Of a stretch of DNA of 64,000 nucleotides, positions 55,875 through 64,000 are shown in pieces; within the stretch, counting starts at the first letter, position 1, and each line of letters opens with the position of its first letter. Origin of the DNA: Mycolicibacter algericus DSM 45454 (GTDB taxonomy: Bacteria > Actinomycetota > Actinomycetes > Mycobacteriales > Mycobacteriaceae); NCBI RefSeq assembly GCF_002086455.1, contig NZ_MVHC01000003.1:186001-250000 (forward strand), read 5' to 3'. The notes under the pieces were generated by a model. It was given only the letters and a program-made list of their open reading frames with translations, was not told the origin of the DNA and did not search any database. The position numbers and the translations under genes were made by a program.

Positions 55875-56046
55875 CCGGGATGAGTTGGCCGCCGCTGGAT
55901 CCCCTCAGTCCAGCGGCGGGCCAAGACGCAGGTTGCTCCGCGATGCCGTGGGCCGGACGCCCGCGCGGAGCGAACCGTGCTGCTGACTACCCGCGGGCAC
56001 CCGGGCACAAACCTGGTGGTCGGCGGTCTGGTCGCCGCCGCGGGCG

Positions 56047-57393
56047 CTAGCCCTCCAAGATGGCGGCCACGCCCTGACCGCCCGCGGCGCAGATCGAGAT
56101 CAGCGCCCGTACCGGCTTGTTCTTCGAGGCGCCTTTCTTCGCCGCCTTGGCCTCGGCGATCTGTTTGGCCGCCTGCGCCACGATCCGCCCACCGGTGGCC
56201 GCGAACGGGTGCCCGGCTGCCAGCGACGAGCCGTTGACGTTGAGCTTGGACCGATCGATCGCGCCCAGCGCGGCGTCCAGTCCCAGCCGTTGCTTGCAGT
56301 AATCCTCGGACTCCCACGCCGCCAAGTGGCACAGCACCGTCGAGGCGAACGCCTCGTGGATCTCGTAGAAATCGAAGTCCTGCAACGTCAGTCCGTTGCG
56401 GGCCAACAGCCGCGGCACCGCGTAGGTCGGCGCCATCAGCAGCCCGTCCGGGCCGGTGACGTAATCCACGGCGGCCGTCTCGGAGTCGACGAAGTACGCC
56501 AGCGGGGTCAGCTTGTGCGCGGCCGCCCACTGCTCGCTGGCCAGCAGCGCCACCGACGCGCCGTCGGTCAGCGGTGTGGAATTGCCCGCGGTCATGGTGG
56601 CGTCGCCGGCTTTCGCGCCGAACACCGGCTTGAGGGTCGCCAACTTCTCCGGGCTCGACTCGGGCCGCAGGTTGTTGTCGCGGTAGAGGCCCTGAAACGG
56701 GGTGACCAGGTCGTCGAAGAAGCCGCGGTCGTAGGCGGCGGCCATGTTGCGGTGGCTGGCCGCGGCCAGCTCATCCTGGTCGACCCGCTTGATCCCCATC
56801 TGCTTGGTGGTGACCGCCTGGTGTTCACCCATGGAAAGCCCGGTGCGGGCTTCTTTGTTGGCCGGGATCTCCACACCCAGGGTGGCCGGCAGCTTGCCGA
56901 CCAGCTTCAGACGCGCCAGGTTCGACTTGGACCGGCGCAGCGCCAGCAGCGTGCGGCGCAGTTCGTTGCCTACCTCCAGCGGCGCATCCGAGGTGGTGTC
57001 CACCCCGCCCGCGGCTGCCACCTCGTAACGGCCGGCGGCGATACCGTCGGCAGCGCAGATGGCCGCCTGCAATCCGGTGCCGCACGCCTGCTGCAGGTCA
57101 AAGGCCGGCGTGTAGGGCGACAGCGCCGAGCCGAGCACGGATTCCCGGATCAGGTTGAAGTCCCGGCTGTGCTTGAGCACCGCGCCGCCGATCACGGCAT
57201 CCAACTTCTCGCCGGCCAAGCCGAACCGGTCGACCAGGCCGCCCAGTGCCGCGGTGAACATATCCTGGTTGGACGCGCTGGCGTAGGCGCCGTCGGAGCG
57301 TGCGAACGGGATGCGGTTACCACCGAGGACGGCGACGCGGCGACGCGCGCCGGGCTCGGCGGGGGTGGGCTTAGCAGCAGATCCAGGTGCCAC
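56047..57393 (-). CDS. fadA2: Acetyl-CoA acyltransferase (thiolase) FadA2
   Basis: 448 residues from the GTG at 57393 (GGAGAG upstream); M. tuberculosis FadA2 (Rv0243) has 440. Thiolase motifs: the nucleophilic Cys in FDLQQACGTGLQAAICAADG, NVNGSSLAAGHPFAATGGR (GHP) and the C-terminal ALISICAAGGQGVAAILEG (second active-site Cys). It cleaves 3-ketoacyl-CoA in the last step of beta-oxidation or condenses acetyl-CoA. It is divergent from fabG4, with the palindrome 57461-57476 between them. Confidence 0.93.
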   Translation of the reverse strand: MAPGSAAKPTPAEPGARRRVAVLGGNRIPFARSDGAYASASNQDMFTAALGGLVDRFGLAGEKLDAVIGGAVLKHSRDFNLIRESVLGSALSPYTPAFDLQQACGTGLQAAICAADGIAAGRYEVAAAGGVDTTSDAPLEVGNELRRTLLALRRSKSNLARLKLVGKLPATLGVEIPANKEARTGLSMGEHQAVTTKQMGIKRVDQDELAAASHRNMAAAYDRGFFDDLVTPFQGLYRDNNLRPESSPEKLATLKPVFGAKAGDATMTAGNSTPLTDGASVALLASEQWAAAHKLTPLAYFVDSETAAVDYVTGPDGLLMAPTYAVPRLLARNGLTLQDFDFYEIHEAFASTVLCHLAAWESEDYCKQRLGLDAALGAIDRSKLNVNGSSLAAGHPFAATGGRIVAQAAKQIAEAKAAKKGASKNKPVRALISICAAGGQGVAAILEG

Positions 57394-57460
57394 GATCTCT
57401 CCGTCTGGTGGTCGGGCGCCCCGCACCGGCGGGACGATCGGGGTGATACTACCCAGTATT

Positions 57461-57476
57461 CTTACTCTGGAGTAAG
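57461..57476. promoter_or_regulatory. TTAC-N6-GTAA palindrome between fadA2 and fabG4
   Basis: CTTACTC-TG-GAGTAAG is a perfect 7-bp inverted repeat containing the core TTAC-N6-GTAA also found at 52124 and 60960. It is placed midway in the 139-base divergent region, where one bound repressor could close both promoters. Confidence 0.72.
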
Positions 57477-57532
57477 TTCGTTGTCGACACCGTGGCCTGC
57501 ACCAGGCACGTCCCCACATGGAAGGCAGCACG

Positions 57533-58909
57533 ATGGCCCCTAAACTGGCCCCCAAACTCCCGACCGACCTGTTGTCCCAGATCCTGAACTCCGCCCCGGG
57601 ATCATTCCTGTCCAAACAACTGGGTGTTCCCCAGGCCGAGACGCTGCGCCGCTACCGGGTTGGCGAGCCACCGCTGGCCGGGCCGCTGCTGATCGGCGGG
57701 TCCGGCCGGGTCGTCGAACCGTTGCGCACCGCGCTGGCCGGCGACTACGAGGTGGTCGGCGACAACCTCGGTGGCCGCTGGGCCGACTCGTTCGGCGGGC
57801 TGGTCCTCGACGCCACCGGCATCAACTCACCGGCGGGGCTGACCGAGCTGCACGACTTCTTTACGCCGCTGCTGCGCAACGTGGGCCGCTGCGGCCGGCT
57901 CGTCGTGGTGGGCACCACGCCGGAGGCGACCGGCAGCGTCGACGAGCGGATCGCCCAGCGGGCGCTGGAAGGCTTCACCCGCTCGCTCGGCAAGGAGCTG
58001 CAACGCGGCGCCACCGTGCAGCTGGTGTACCTGTCGCCGGAAGCCAAGCCGGGCGCCACCGGCCTGGAATCGACGATGCGATTCATCCTGTCGGGCCGCT
58101 CGGCCTACGTCGACGGGCAGGTGTTCTACGTCGGCGCCGATGACGCCACCGCGCCAGCCGATTGGGACCGCCCGCTGGAGGGGAAGGTGGCGATCATCAC
58201 CGGCGCCGCGCGTGGCATCGGCGCCACCATCGCCGAGGTGTTCGCCCGCGACGGCGCCAAGGTGGTGGCGATCGACGTGCCAGGCGCGGCCGAGGCCCTC
58301 AACGCAACGGCCGCCCGGGTGGACGGCACCGCGCTGGCACTGGACGTCACAGCCGACGACGCGGTCGACCAGATCGCCGCACACCTCAAAGAGCACTACG
58401 ACGGCAACGCCGACATCTTGGTCAACAACGCCGGTATCACCCGCGACAAGCTGCTGGCCAACATGGACGACGCCCGCTGGAACGCGGTGCTGGCGGTCAA
58501 CCTACTTGCACCGCAACGTCTTACCGAAGGCCTGGTGTCGCGCGGCAGTATCGGTAAGGGCGGCAGAGTGATCGGGCTGTCATCGATGGCCGGCATCGCC
58601 GGCAACCGCGGCCAGACCAACTACGCGGCCACCAAGGCCGGCATGATCGGGCTCACCGATGCGCTGGCGCCGGTGCTGGCGGACAAGGGCATCACGATCA
58701 ACGCCGTCGCGCCGGGGTTCATCGAGACCGAGATGACCGCGGCGATCCCGTTGGCCACCCGGGAGGTGGGCCGCCGGCTGAACTCGCTGTTCCAGGGCGG
58801 CCAGCCCGTCGATGTCGCCGAGCTGATCGGCTACTTCGCCAGCCCGGCGTCAAACGCGGTGACCGGCAACACCATCCGGGTCTGCGGCCAAGCCATGCTG
58901 GGGGCCTGA
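57533..58909 (+). CDS. fabG4: 3-oxoacyl-(acyl carrier protein/CoA) reductase FabG4
   Basis: 458 residues from ATG 57533 (an ATG five codons earlier is less likely). It is a high-molecular-weight FabG: an N-terminal flavodoxin-like/Rossmann region of ~200 residues ([38 protein letters not shown]) and a C-terminal SDR domain with [59 protein letters not shown] (Ser, Tyr, Lys). It matches Rv0242c closely. It reduces long 3-ketoacyl thioesters with NADH. htdX begins one base after its stop. Confidence 0.95.
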   Translation: MAPKLAPKLPTDLLSQILNSAPGSFLSKQLGVPQAETLRRYRVGEPPLAGPLLIGGSGRVVEPLRTALAGDYEVVGDNLGGRWADSFGGLVLDATGINSPAGLTELHDFFTPLLRNVGRCGRLVVVGTTPEATGSVDERIAQRALEGFTRSLGKELQRGATVQLVYLSPEAKPGATGLESTMRFILSGRSAYVDGQVFYVGADDATAPADWDRPLEGKVAIITGAARGIGATIAEVFARDGAKVVAIDVPGAAEALNATAARVDGTALALDVTADDAVDQIAAHLKEHYDGNADILVNNAGITRDKLLANMDDARWNAVLAVNLLAPQRLTEGLVSRGSIGKGGRVIGLSSMAGIAGNRGQTNYAATKAGMIGLTDALAPVLADKGITINAVAPGFIETEMTAAIPLATREVGRRLNSLFQGGQPVDVAELIGYFASPASNAVTGNTIRVCGQAMLGA

Positions 58910-58910
58910 C

Positions 58911-59753
58911 GTGACGCAACCCAGTGGCGCCAAGAACATGTTGCGCGCGGTCGCCGGAGCGCTGCCGTTCATTCCGCGGTCCGGCGCCCTGCCGGACCGG
59001 ACGTTGCGGGTCGACGACCTGGCCATCGACGCCGGCCACGTCGCCGAGTACGCCGCCGTCACCGGGTTGCGCTACGGCAACCACGTCCCGGTCACCTACC
59101 CGTTCGCGCTGACCTTCCCCACGGTGATGTCGCTGGTGACGGGGTTCGATTTCCCGTTCGCCGCAATGGGCTCGGTGCACACCGAGAACCGGATTACCCA
59201 GTACCGGCCGATTGCGGTCACCGACACCGTCGACGTCGAGGTGCACGCGGAGAACCTGCGCGAACATCGCAAGGGCCTGCTCGTTGATATCGTCACCGAC
59301 CTCCACGTCGGCAACGACCTGGCCTGGCATCAGGTGACCACCTTCCTGCATCAACAGCGCACCAGCCTGTCCGATGAGCCCAAGCCGCCGCCGGCCAAAC
59401 AACCCAAGCTGGGACCGCCGAACGTGGTGCTGCGGGTCACGCCCGGTCAGATCCGCCGCTACGCCTCCGCCGGCGGTGACCACAATCCGATCCACACCAG
59501 CTCGATCGGCGCCAAGCTGTTCGGCTTCCCGACGGTGATCGCCCACGGAATGTTCTCCGCGGCAGCGGTTCTGGCGAATATCGAAGGGACGCTGCCGGAC
59601 GCGGTGGACTACACGGTGCGGTTCGGCAAGCCGATGCTGCTGCCGGCCGGCCCGGGGCTCTACGTCGACCGGGTCGAGGGCGGCTGGGATCTGTCGCTGC
59701 GCAACATCGCCAAGGGCTATCCGTATCTGACCGGCGCGGTGCGGGCACTGTAG
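58911..59753 (+). CDS. htdX: 3-hydroxyacyl-thioester dehydratase HtdX
   Basis: 280 residues from a GTG, as long as M. tuberculosis HtdX (Rv0241c). It is a double hot-dog protein; the hydratase-2 motif YASAGGDHNPIHTSSIGAKL followed by FGFPTVIAHGMFSAAAVLAN provides the catalytic Asp and His in the C-terminal half. The first half is the degenerate hot dog. It dehydrates 3-hydroxyacyl-ACP/CoA. With fabG4 it forms a reductase-dehydratase operon under the palindrome at 57461. Confidence 0.94.
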   Translation: MTQPSGAKNMLRAVAGALPFIPRSGALPDRTLRVDDLAIDAGHVAEYAAVTGLRYGNHVPVTYPFALTFPTVMSLVTGFDFPFAAMGSVHTENRITQYRPIAVTDTVDVEVHAENLREHRKGLLVDIVTDLHVGNDLAWHQVTTFLHQQRTSLSDEPKPPPAKQPKLGPPNVVLRVTPGQIRRYASAGGDHNPIHTSSIGAKLFGFPTVIAHGMFSAAAVLANIEGTLPDAVDYTVRFGKPMLLPAGPGLYVDRVEGGWDLSLRNIAKGYPYLTGAVRAL

Positions 59754-59769
59754 CCGGCACTTTGCCGGA

Positions 59770-60006
59770 TCAGCCGATCTCGGCAGCGAGGCCGGCCGCC
59801 CGCAGCAGGTTGGCCTTGCTGACCTGCCAGCGTGCGCTCACGACATCGATACCCCACACCGGGATCGACATCACCAACCCGCGGACCACCACCATCACCG
59901 TGTCCATGTAGGCCCGCGCAGAGAAACCCGGTGTGGGCGCGGCCAGCGCTTCGGCGGAGGTAACCACGAGTCCGTAGATATGTTGCTCCAGCCACCATTC
60001 GACCAT
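59770..60006 (-). pseudogene. Probable remnant of a TetR C-terminal domain
   Basis: A 78-codon stretch from ATG 60006 reads MVEWWLEQHIYGLVVTSAEA and later ARAYMDTVMVVVRGLVMSIP. It looks like the helical C-terminal part of a TetR protein, but no HTH lies upstream; beyond 60006 the frame runs antisense through another remnant. I treat it as a truncated gene, with the family assignment tentative. In M. tuberculosis this position carries a vapBC pair. Confidence 0.4.
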
Positions 60007-60018
60007 GGTGATGCGTGA

Positions 60019-60284
60019 TCTGCTGGCGTTGCCGCCGACCGACAGCCGACCGCAGACCAGCTTCCGACTGCGGATCTCGTCAACGCCTTGCTCACCACGG
60101 CTCCGGCCTACGCCGCCAATCTGTTCGCACAAGAACTCGGTTCCGGAGACATCCTCAACGCGCTCGGCATGCCGATCGCCGGCCTGTTCGGGTTGGCAGC
60201 ATCGCCCTCGGATTCGAATTCATCGTGATCAAGCAGGCGGTTTCGGAGATCACCGCCGAGTTCCAGGAGCTCTTCGCGGCCTGA
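60019..60284 (+). pseudogene. Frameshifted remnant of a mycobacterial hypothetical gene
   Basis: One frame reads LPTADLVNALLTTAPAYAAN and LGSGDILNALGMPIAGLFG, then loses sense near 60196; from there another frame continues GSIALGFEFIVIKQAVSEIT and AEFQELFAA to a TGA at 60282-60284. The two halves join naturally at the GLFG/GSIALG border, so a one- or two-base frameshift in a once-longer gene is likely. The start is missing. The protein family is not identified; composition resembles mycobacterial secreted/PE-like hypothetical proteins. Confidence 0.5.
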
Positions 60285-60293
60285 CGGGCCGGG

Positions 60294-60920
60294 CTATCCC
60301 GCGGCGGCGCTCTCGGCGCCGTCACGGCCGCCGGGCGCCTCCTTGAGGCCGCGCCAGAACAGGTCGATCATCAGCTCGCCCGCCTCGTCGACGTCGGTGT
60401 CGCCCGTGCTGACCCGGCTGGCGATCGCCTCGCCGGCGCCGACCAGTGCGACCGCCATCATGTCGAAGTCGACGCCGGGCTCGGGGTTGCGGGTGCCGGC
60501 CCGCAACAGCCGGCCGACCAGCTCGACGATCCGCTCGCGCCCCTCCCGCACGGTGTGGGCGAACGCCTGCGAACTGGTGGCCTGCGAATACATCACGATC
60601 CAAGACGCCCTGTTGGTGTCGATGTAGTGCAGGAACGACCGGATCGTGTTCCGCAACAGGTCTTTCGGGCTCTGCTGGAAGTCGATGCTGGTGCGCACCG
60701 TCTCGACGAAGCGCGCCAGCTCACGGTCCAGACACGCCCCGAAGAGTTCCTCCTTGGAGCCGTAGTACAGGTAGAGCATCGGCTTGGAGATCTGGGCCGC
60801 CGCCGCGATCGAGTCCATCGAGGTCTCGTGATAGCCGTTGATCGAGAACATCTGCACCGCGGCGTCGAGCATCTGCTGTTCGCGCACAGCCCGCGGTAAC
60901 CGCTTACTGCCAGCTGCCAT
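60294..60920 (-). CDS. TetR family regulator of the lipid block
   Basis: 208 residues from ATG 60920 (CCGAGG upstream), starting MAAGSKRLPRAVREQQMLDA. The HTH is HETSMDSIAAAAQISKPMLY, followed by LYYGSKEELFGACLDRELAR. It matches Rv0238 in sequence and place, downstream of lpqI on the same strand. The palindrome TTAC-N6-GTAA lies 40 bases in front of it and is shared with fadE5 and fadA2/fabG4, so this protein is the best candidate to bind all three. Confidence 0.92.
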   Translation of the reverse strand: MAAGSKRLPRAVREQQMLDAAVQMFSINGYHETSMDSIAAAAQISKPMLYLYYGSKEELFGACLDRELARFVETVRTSIDFQQSPKDLLRNTIRSFLHYIDTNRASWIVMYSQATSSQAFAHTVREGRERIVELVGRLLRAGTRNPEPGVDFDMMAVALVGAGEAIASRVSTGDTDVDEAGELMIDLFWRGLKEAPGGRDGAESAAAG

Positions 60921-60959
60921 CGCCTCGGGGTTCCTTCCGCGTACCTTCTGCCGCACGAT

Positions 60960-60975
60960 CTTACCGAAGAGTAAC
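60960..60975. promoter_or_regulatory. TTAC-N6-GTAA palindrome before the TetR gene
   Basis: CTTAC-CGAAGA-GTAAC lies in the 77-base gap between lpqI and the TetR gene, 40 bases before the TetR start. The core matches those at 52124 and 57461, consistent with autoregulation. Confidence 0.65.
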
Positions 60976-60997
60976 TTCGCGTCCGGCGGTGGCGGTA

Positions 60998-62185
60998 TCA
61001 GCCGTGGCAGTGCGTTCCCGGTTTCTTGACCGCCGCCAACCGCGCCAACGAGGCATCGATCGCCTCACGCTTCAACTCGCCCGCCGCCACCGCCTGCTCC
61101 AGCCGGTCCAACACCGCCGGCACCTCGTCGGTGGTGACCCACAGCGCGATGTCCACGCCGGCCTGCAGGCTTCGCAACACCGCATCGGCGACGCCGTAGT
61201 GTTCGGTGATGGCGGCCATCGACGACAGATCGTCGGTGAATACCAGCCCGGAGAACGCCGGGCCGTGATAGTCGGTGCCGGCGCGCAACAGGCTGACCGC
61301 GGCCGGACTCAGGCTGGCCGGGTCCTCGGTCAGGCCGGGCACCTCCAGGTGTCCCATCATCACCGCCACCGGCGCCTGGGTGACCAGCGTGCGATAGGGC
61401 ACCAGGTCGTTGTCCTGTAGCTGCGCCAGCGGTGGCGTGGCCACCGCCCCGGCGGTGTGCGAGTCACCGGAGCCGTGGCCGTGGCCGGGGAAGTGTTTGA
61501 GCACCGGCAGCAGCCCGGCGTCACGCAGTCCCTGCGCGTACGCCCCGGCGTACTCGGTCACCTTGGCCGGGTCCGAGCCGAACGAGCGGTCGCCGATCAC
61601 GGTGTCGTCGTCGGTGCCGGCGGCGACCACGTCGACCACGGGCGCGAAGTCGATGGTGATGCCCAGGTCGGCCATCTTGCGGCCGCGCTCGGCCGCCAGC
61701 TCGCGCACCTGCGCGGCGCTGTGGGTAGCCGCCAGCTCCTTGGCCGACGGCGAGGACCCGATCAGCGAGGACAGCCGCGCCACCCGGCCGCCCTCTTCGT
61801 CGACACTGACCGCCAGCGGCAGCGGACCGGCGGCGGCCTGGTCTTCCTTGATCTCGGTCAGCGAACCGTCGGTCAGCATCGACAGCTCGGTCCAGCTGCC
61901 GATGAAGATGCCGCCGACATGATGGTCGGTGACCACCGCGCGCGCGTCGGCCGCGTCACGGACGCCGACCATCACCAGCTGCGCGAGCTTGTCGCGGATC
62001 GGCAGAGCCGCCAACTGCTTGCAGGCCGGGTCAACCGGCGCGGCGGCCGTCGAGGTGTCCGTCGACTCCGCCGGTGTCGACGGCGCGGGTGTCTCGGTGC
62101 GGTGGGAGCAGGCGGTCGTCAGCGCCGGCAGCAACGCGGCCGCCAACAGCAGACCGGGCAGGTGTCGAGTCGGCGATGCAGGCAT
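60998..62185 (-). CDS. lpqI: GH3 beta-N-acetylglucosaminidase lipoprotein LpqI
   Basis: 395 residues. The signal peptide with lipobox LLPALTTACS marks a lipoprotein; a Ser/Thr/Pro linker follows. The GH3 (NagZ) domain covers about 55-390: LAQLVMVGVRDAADARAVV, VSVDEEGGRVARLSS, the family signature VLKHFPGHGHGSGDSH (catalytic dyad region His) and FTDDLSSMAAI with the nucleophile Asp. It corresponds to Rv0237 and takes part in cell-wall peptidoglycan recycling. It precedes the TetR gene on the same strand. Confidence 0.93.
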   Translation of the reverse strand: MPASPTRHLPGLLLAAALLPALTTACSHRTETPAPSTPAESTDTSTAAAPVDPACKQLAALPIRDKLAQLVMVGVRDAADARAVVTDHHVGGIFIGSWTELSMLTDGSLTEIKEDQAAAGPLPLAVSVDEEGGRVARLSSLIGSSPSAKELAATHSAAQVRELAAERGRKMADLGITIDFAPVVDVVAAGTDDDTVIGDRSFGSDPAKVTEYAGAYAQGLRDAGLLPVLKHFPGHGHGSGDSHTAGAVATPPLAQLQDNDLVPYRTLVTQAPVAVMMGHLEVPGLTEDPASLSPAAVSLLRAGTDYHGPAFSGLVFTDDLSSMAAITEHYGVADAVLRSLQAGVDIALWVTTDEVPAVLDRLEQAVAAGELKREAIDASLARLAAVKKPGTHCHG

Positions 62186-62373
62186 CGCACCATGCTGTCA
62201 CGGCCGGAACATCGGGGCTCATGCGGCGGCCCCAGCGTCACCTCTTCTTCGCCGAGGATCGCTGAACCGCATGTGTTTATGCGGCGCGTGCTACGTTGGC
62301 GGGCGGGGGTCACCGGGGGCGGTGTTGTTGGTGCCCCGAGATCACGTCGCGGGACTGCGGAAGGAGCCAGACC

Positions 62374-62547
62374 ATGCCTCGGTTCGTGGTACCGGCGGCC
62401 ATCAGCATTGTCGTCGGGGTGCTGCTCGGCGCGGCGGCCGTCTTCGGCGTGACCTTGATGGTGCAACAGGACACCAAGCCGCAGATCGCCGGGGGCGACC
62501 CACAGTCCTCGGTGCTGAACAGGGTGGAATACGGCAACCGCGGCTGA
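62374..62547 (+). CDS. Small membrane/secreted protein (Rv0236A-like)
   Basis: 57 residues from ATG 62374 with a strong AAGGAG. MPRFVVPAAISIVVGVLLGA continues into AAVFGVTLMV, a single membrane segment or uncleaved signal, and the tail MVQQDTKPQIAGGDPQSSVL is polar. It corresponds to Rv0236A, immediately upstream of aftD in M. tuberculosis. Operon position suggests a link with arabinan synthesis, but no function is known. Easily missed because of its size. Confidence 0.8.
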   Translation: MPRFVVPAAISIVVGVLLGAAAVFGVTLMVQQDTKPQIAGGDPQSSVLNRVEYGNRG

Positions 62548-62602
62548 CCTGCGGACGCCGTCGACTTCCGGCCGTCCGCAGACGGAGTTGCAGGGTGTGA
62601 CA

Positions 62603-64000
62603 ATGTTGTCGCGGCGCTGGCTGTGGCTGGTCGGCGCAGTCGCGTTGGCCTGCAGTTTCATCCAGGCGCCCGGCCGAATCTCCCCGGACACCAAACTGGA
62701 CCTGACCGCCGATCCGCTGCGGTTCCTGACCCGCGCGGTCAACCTGTGGAGCAGCGAACTGCCGTTCGGTCAGGTGCAGAACCAGGCCTACGGCTACCTC
62801 TTCCCGCACGGCGCCTTCTTCCTGCTCGGTGACTTCGTGGGGCTGCCCGGCTGGATCATTCAGCGACTCTGGTGGGCGCTGCTGCTCACGGTGGGTTTCT
62901 GGGGTCTGCTGCGGGTGGCCGAGACGTTGCGGCTCGGCACCCCCACGGCACGGCTGATCGGCGCAGCCGCATTCGCGCTGTCGCCGCGGGTGTTGACCAC
63001 CATGGGCTCGATCTCATCGGAAACGCTGCCGATGATGCTGGCCCCGTGGGTACTGCTGCCGGTGATACGCGCGTTGGGCGCGCCGGGTAGCGAGACGCCG
63101 GGACGCCCGGTGCGAGCGCTGGCCGGCCAAGCCGGCGTGGCGGTGGCACTGATGGGCGCGGTCAACGCCGTCGCGACACTGGCCGGTTGCCTGCCGGCGA
63201 TCATCTGGTGGCTGTGTCACCGCCCGAACCGACGCTGGTGGTCCTTCACCGGCTGGTGGCTGCTGGCGCTGGCGCTGGCGGTGACCTGGTGGCTGGTCGC
63301 CCTGCTGTTGCTGGGCCGGGTCAGTCCGCCGTTCCTGGACTTCATCGAATCCGCCGGGGTGACCACCCGGTGGACGTCGCTGACCGAGATACTGCGCGGC
63401 ACCCACAGCTGGACGCCCTTCGTCGCGCCGAACGCCACGGCCGGCGCACCGCTGGTCACCCGCCCGGTGCTGATCCTGGGCACCTGCCTGGTCGCTGCCG
63501 CCGGGCTGGCCGGGCTGACCGGCATGCTGCGCCGGCGACTACCCGGCGCCGGGCGGCTGGTCACCATGCTGCTGATCGGGGTGACGCTGCTGGCGGTGGG
63601 CTACGCGGGCGGGCTGGGTTCGCCGCTGGCACACGCCGTGCAGACCTTCCTCGATGCCGACGGCGCCCCGCTGCGCAACGTGCACAAACTCGAGTCGGTG
63701 ATCCGGCTCCCGCTGGTGCTCGGAGTCACCTATCTGCTGGGCCGTATACCGCTGCCGGGCAGCGCACCGGCAGCGGTGTGGCGGCGTGCCTACGTTCACC
63801 CCGAACACCACAAGACGGCGGCGGTCGGCGTGGTGGTGCTGACCGCGCTGATGGTCAGCACGTCGCTGGCCTGGACCGGCCGGCTCACTCCGCCGGGGAC
63901 ATTTCAGGATCTGCCGCAGCATTGGCGCGACGCCGCCGCCTGGCTCGGCGAACACAACACCGGCGGCCCGACGCCGGGCCGGGTGTTGGTGGTACCGGGG
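62603..64000 (+). CDS. aftD: Arabinofuranosyltransferase AftD, N-terminal part
   Basis: The frame starts at ATG 62603 (GTG 62597 is also in frame) and stays open to the window end; 466 residues of about 1,400 are visible. It is a GT-C membrane enzyme: MLSRRWLWLVGAVALACSF is the first membrane segment, FGQVQNQAYGYLFPHGAFFL is the first extracytoplasmic loop (in GT-C enzymes this holds acidic active-site residues, not evident here), then several segments including FWGLLRVAETLRLG and WWSFTGWWLLALALAVTWWL. It corresponds to Rv0236c, which adds alpha-1,5/3-arabinose in arabinogalactan and lipoarabinomannan synthesis from decaprenyl-phosphoarabinose. The remainder lies outside the window. Confidence 0.9.
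   Translation, partial: MLSRRWLWLVGAVALACSFIQAPGRISPDTKLDLTADPLRFLTRAVNLWSSELPFGQVQNQAYGYLFPHGAFFLLGDFVGLPGWIIQRLWWALLLTVGFWGLLRVAETLRLGTPTARLIGAAAFALSPRVLTTMGSISSETLPMMLAPWVLLPVIRALGAPGSETPGRPVRALAGQAGVAVALMGAVNAVATLAGCLPAIIWWLCHRPNRRWWSFTGWWLLALALAVTWWLVALLLLGRVSPPFLDFIESAGVTTRWTSLTEILRGTHSWTPFVAPNATAGAPLVTRPVLILGTCLVAAAGLAGLTGMLRRRLPGAGRLVTMLLIGVTLLAVGYAGGLGSPLAHAVQTFLDADGAPLRNVHKLESVIRLPLVLGVTYLLGRIPLPGSAPAAVWRRAYVHPEHHKTAAVGVVVLTALMVSTSLAWTGRLTPPGTFQDLPQHWRDAAAWLGEHNTGGPTPGRVLVVPG

Overview
The window is high-GC actinobacterial DNA and almost certainly comes from a non-tuberculous Mycobacterium (sensu lato). From position 8,700 to the end, gene content and order follow, in reverse, the M. 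tuberculosis Rv0236c-Rv0275c block as I recall it. Recognisable members are aftD, lpqI, htdX, fabG4, fadA2, fadE5, the Sdh1 operon, hsp20, nirBD, nnaR, narK3, aac(2')-I, the oxoprolinase genes, polD2, fadD2 and fadE6. All homology statements come from reading the sequence and from memory of these families; no database was searched.

Layout. 1-7,500: the 3' end of a formate dehydrogenase operon (alpha subunit cut by the window edge, FeS beta subunit, NrfD-type membrane subunit), followed by a complete selenocysteine locus (selD, tRNA-Sec, selA, selB). 7,500-13,900: a secreted protein made of two repeats, two TetR regulators, a glyoxalase-fold protein, a hydroxyacid dehydrogenase and the double-domain fadE6. 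13,900-15,850: an islet with a DsrE-like secreted protein and a DoxD-DoxA fusion (thiosulfate:quinone oxidoreductase type). 15,850-23,600: fadD2, polD2, and a four-gene cluster (acyl-CoA synthetase, SDR, APH-type kinase, acyl-CoA dehydrogenase) that matches the core of the levulinate / 4-hydroxyacid pathway and faces an unusual XRE-TetR fusion regulator. 24,680-31,490: oplA, an iron-siderophore-type lipoprotein, pxpB, pxpC and aac(2')-I.

31,300-35,100: an inserted divergent pair of transporters from the SulP and SbtA families, both known for bicarbonate uptake; the SulP 3' end runs antisense into aac(2')-I. 35,350-43,660: a nitrate/nitrite assimilation region with two narK genes. Each narK is followed by an nnaR-type DNA-binding gene: the first is only the isolated winged-helix domain coupled to a sirohydrochlorin chelatase, the second is full-length nnaR. 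Then come nirB and nirD on the other strand. Together these genes supply nitrate/nitrite transport, siroheme synthesis, nitrite reduction and regulation; GlnR-like boxes lie in front of nirB and the small regulator.

43,800-49,340: hsp20 and the succinate dehydrogenase operon with an aldo/keto reductase appended. 49,330-52,000: a second aldo/keto reductase, a SuhB-like phosphatase and a flavin reductase. 52,000-62,200: the fadE5 / fadA2 / fabG4 / htdX lipid block with a TetR regulator and lpqI. Three copies of the same palindrome, TTAC-N6-GTAA, stand before fadE5, between fadA2 and fabG4, and before the TetR gene, which suggests one local regulon. 62,370-64,000: a small membrane protein and the 5' part of aftD, cut by the window end. 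The best candidates for new biology are the TTAC-N6-GTAA regulon, the Lva/ACAD10-11-like cluster with its hybrid regulator, the dismantled nnaR copy, and the inserted bicarbonate-type and sulfur-type islets.
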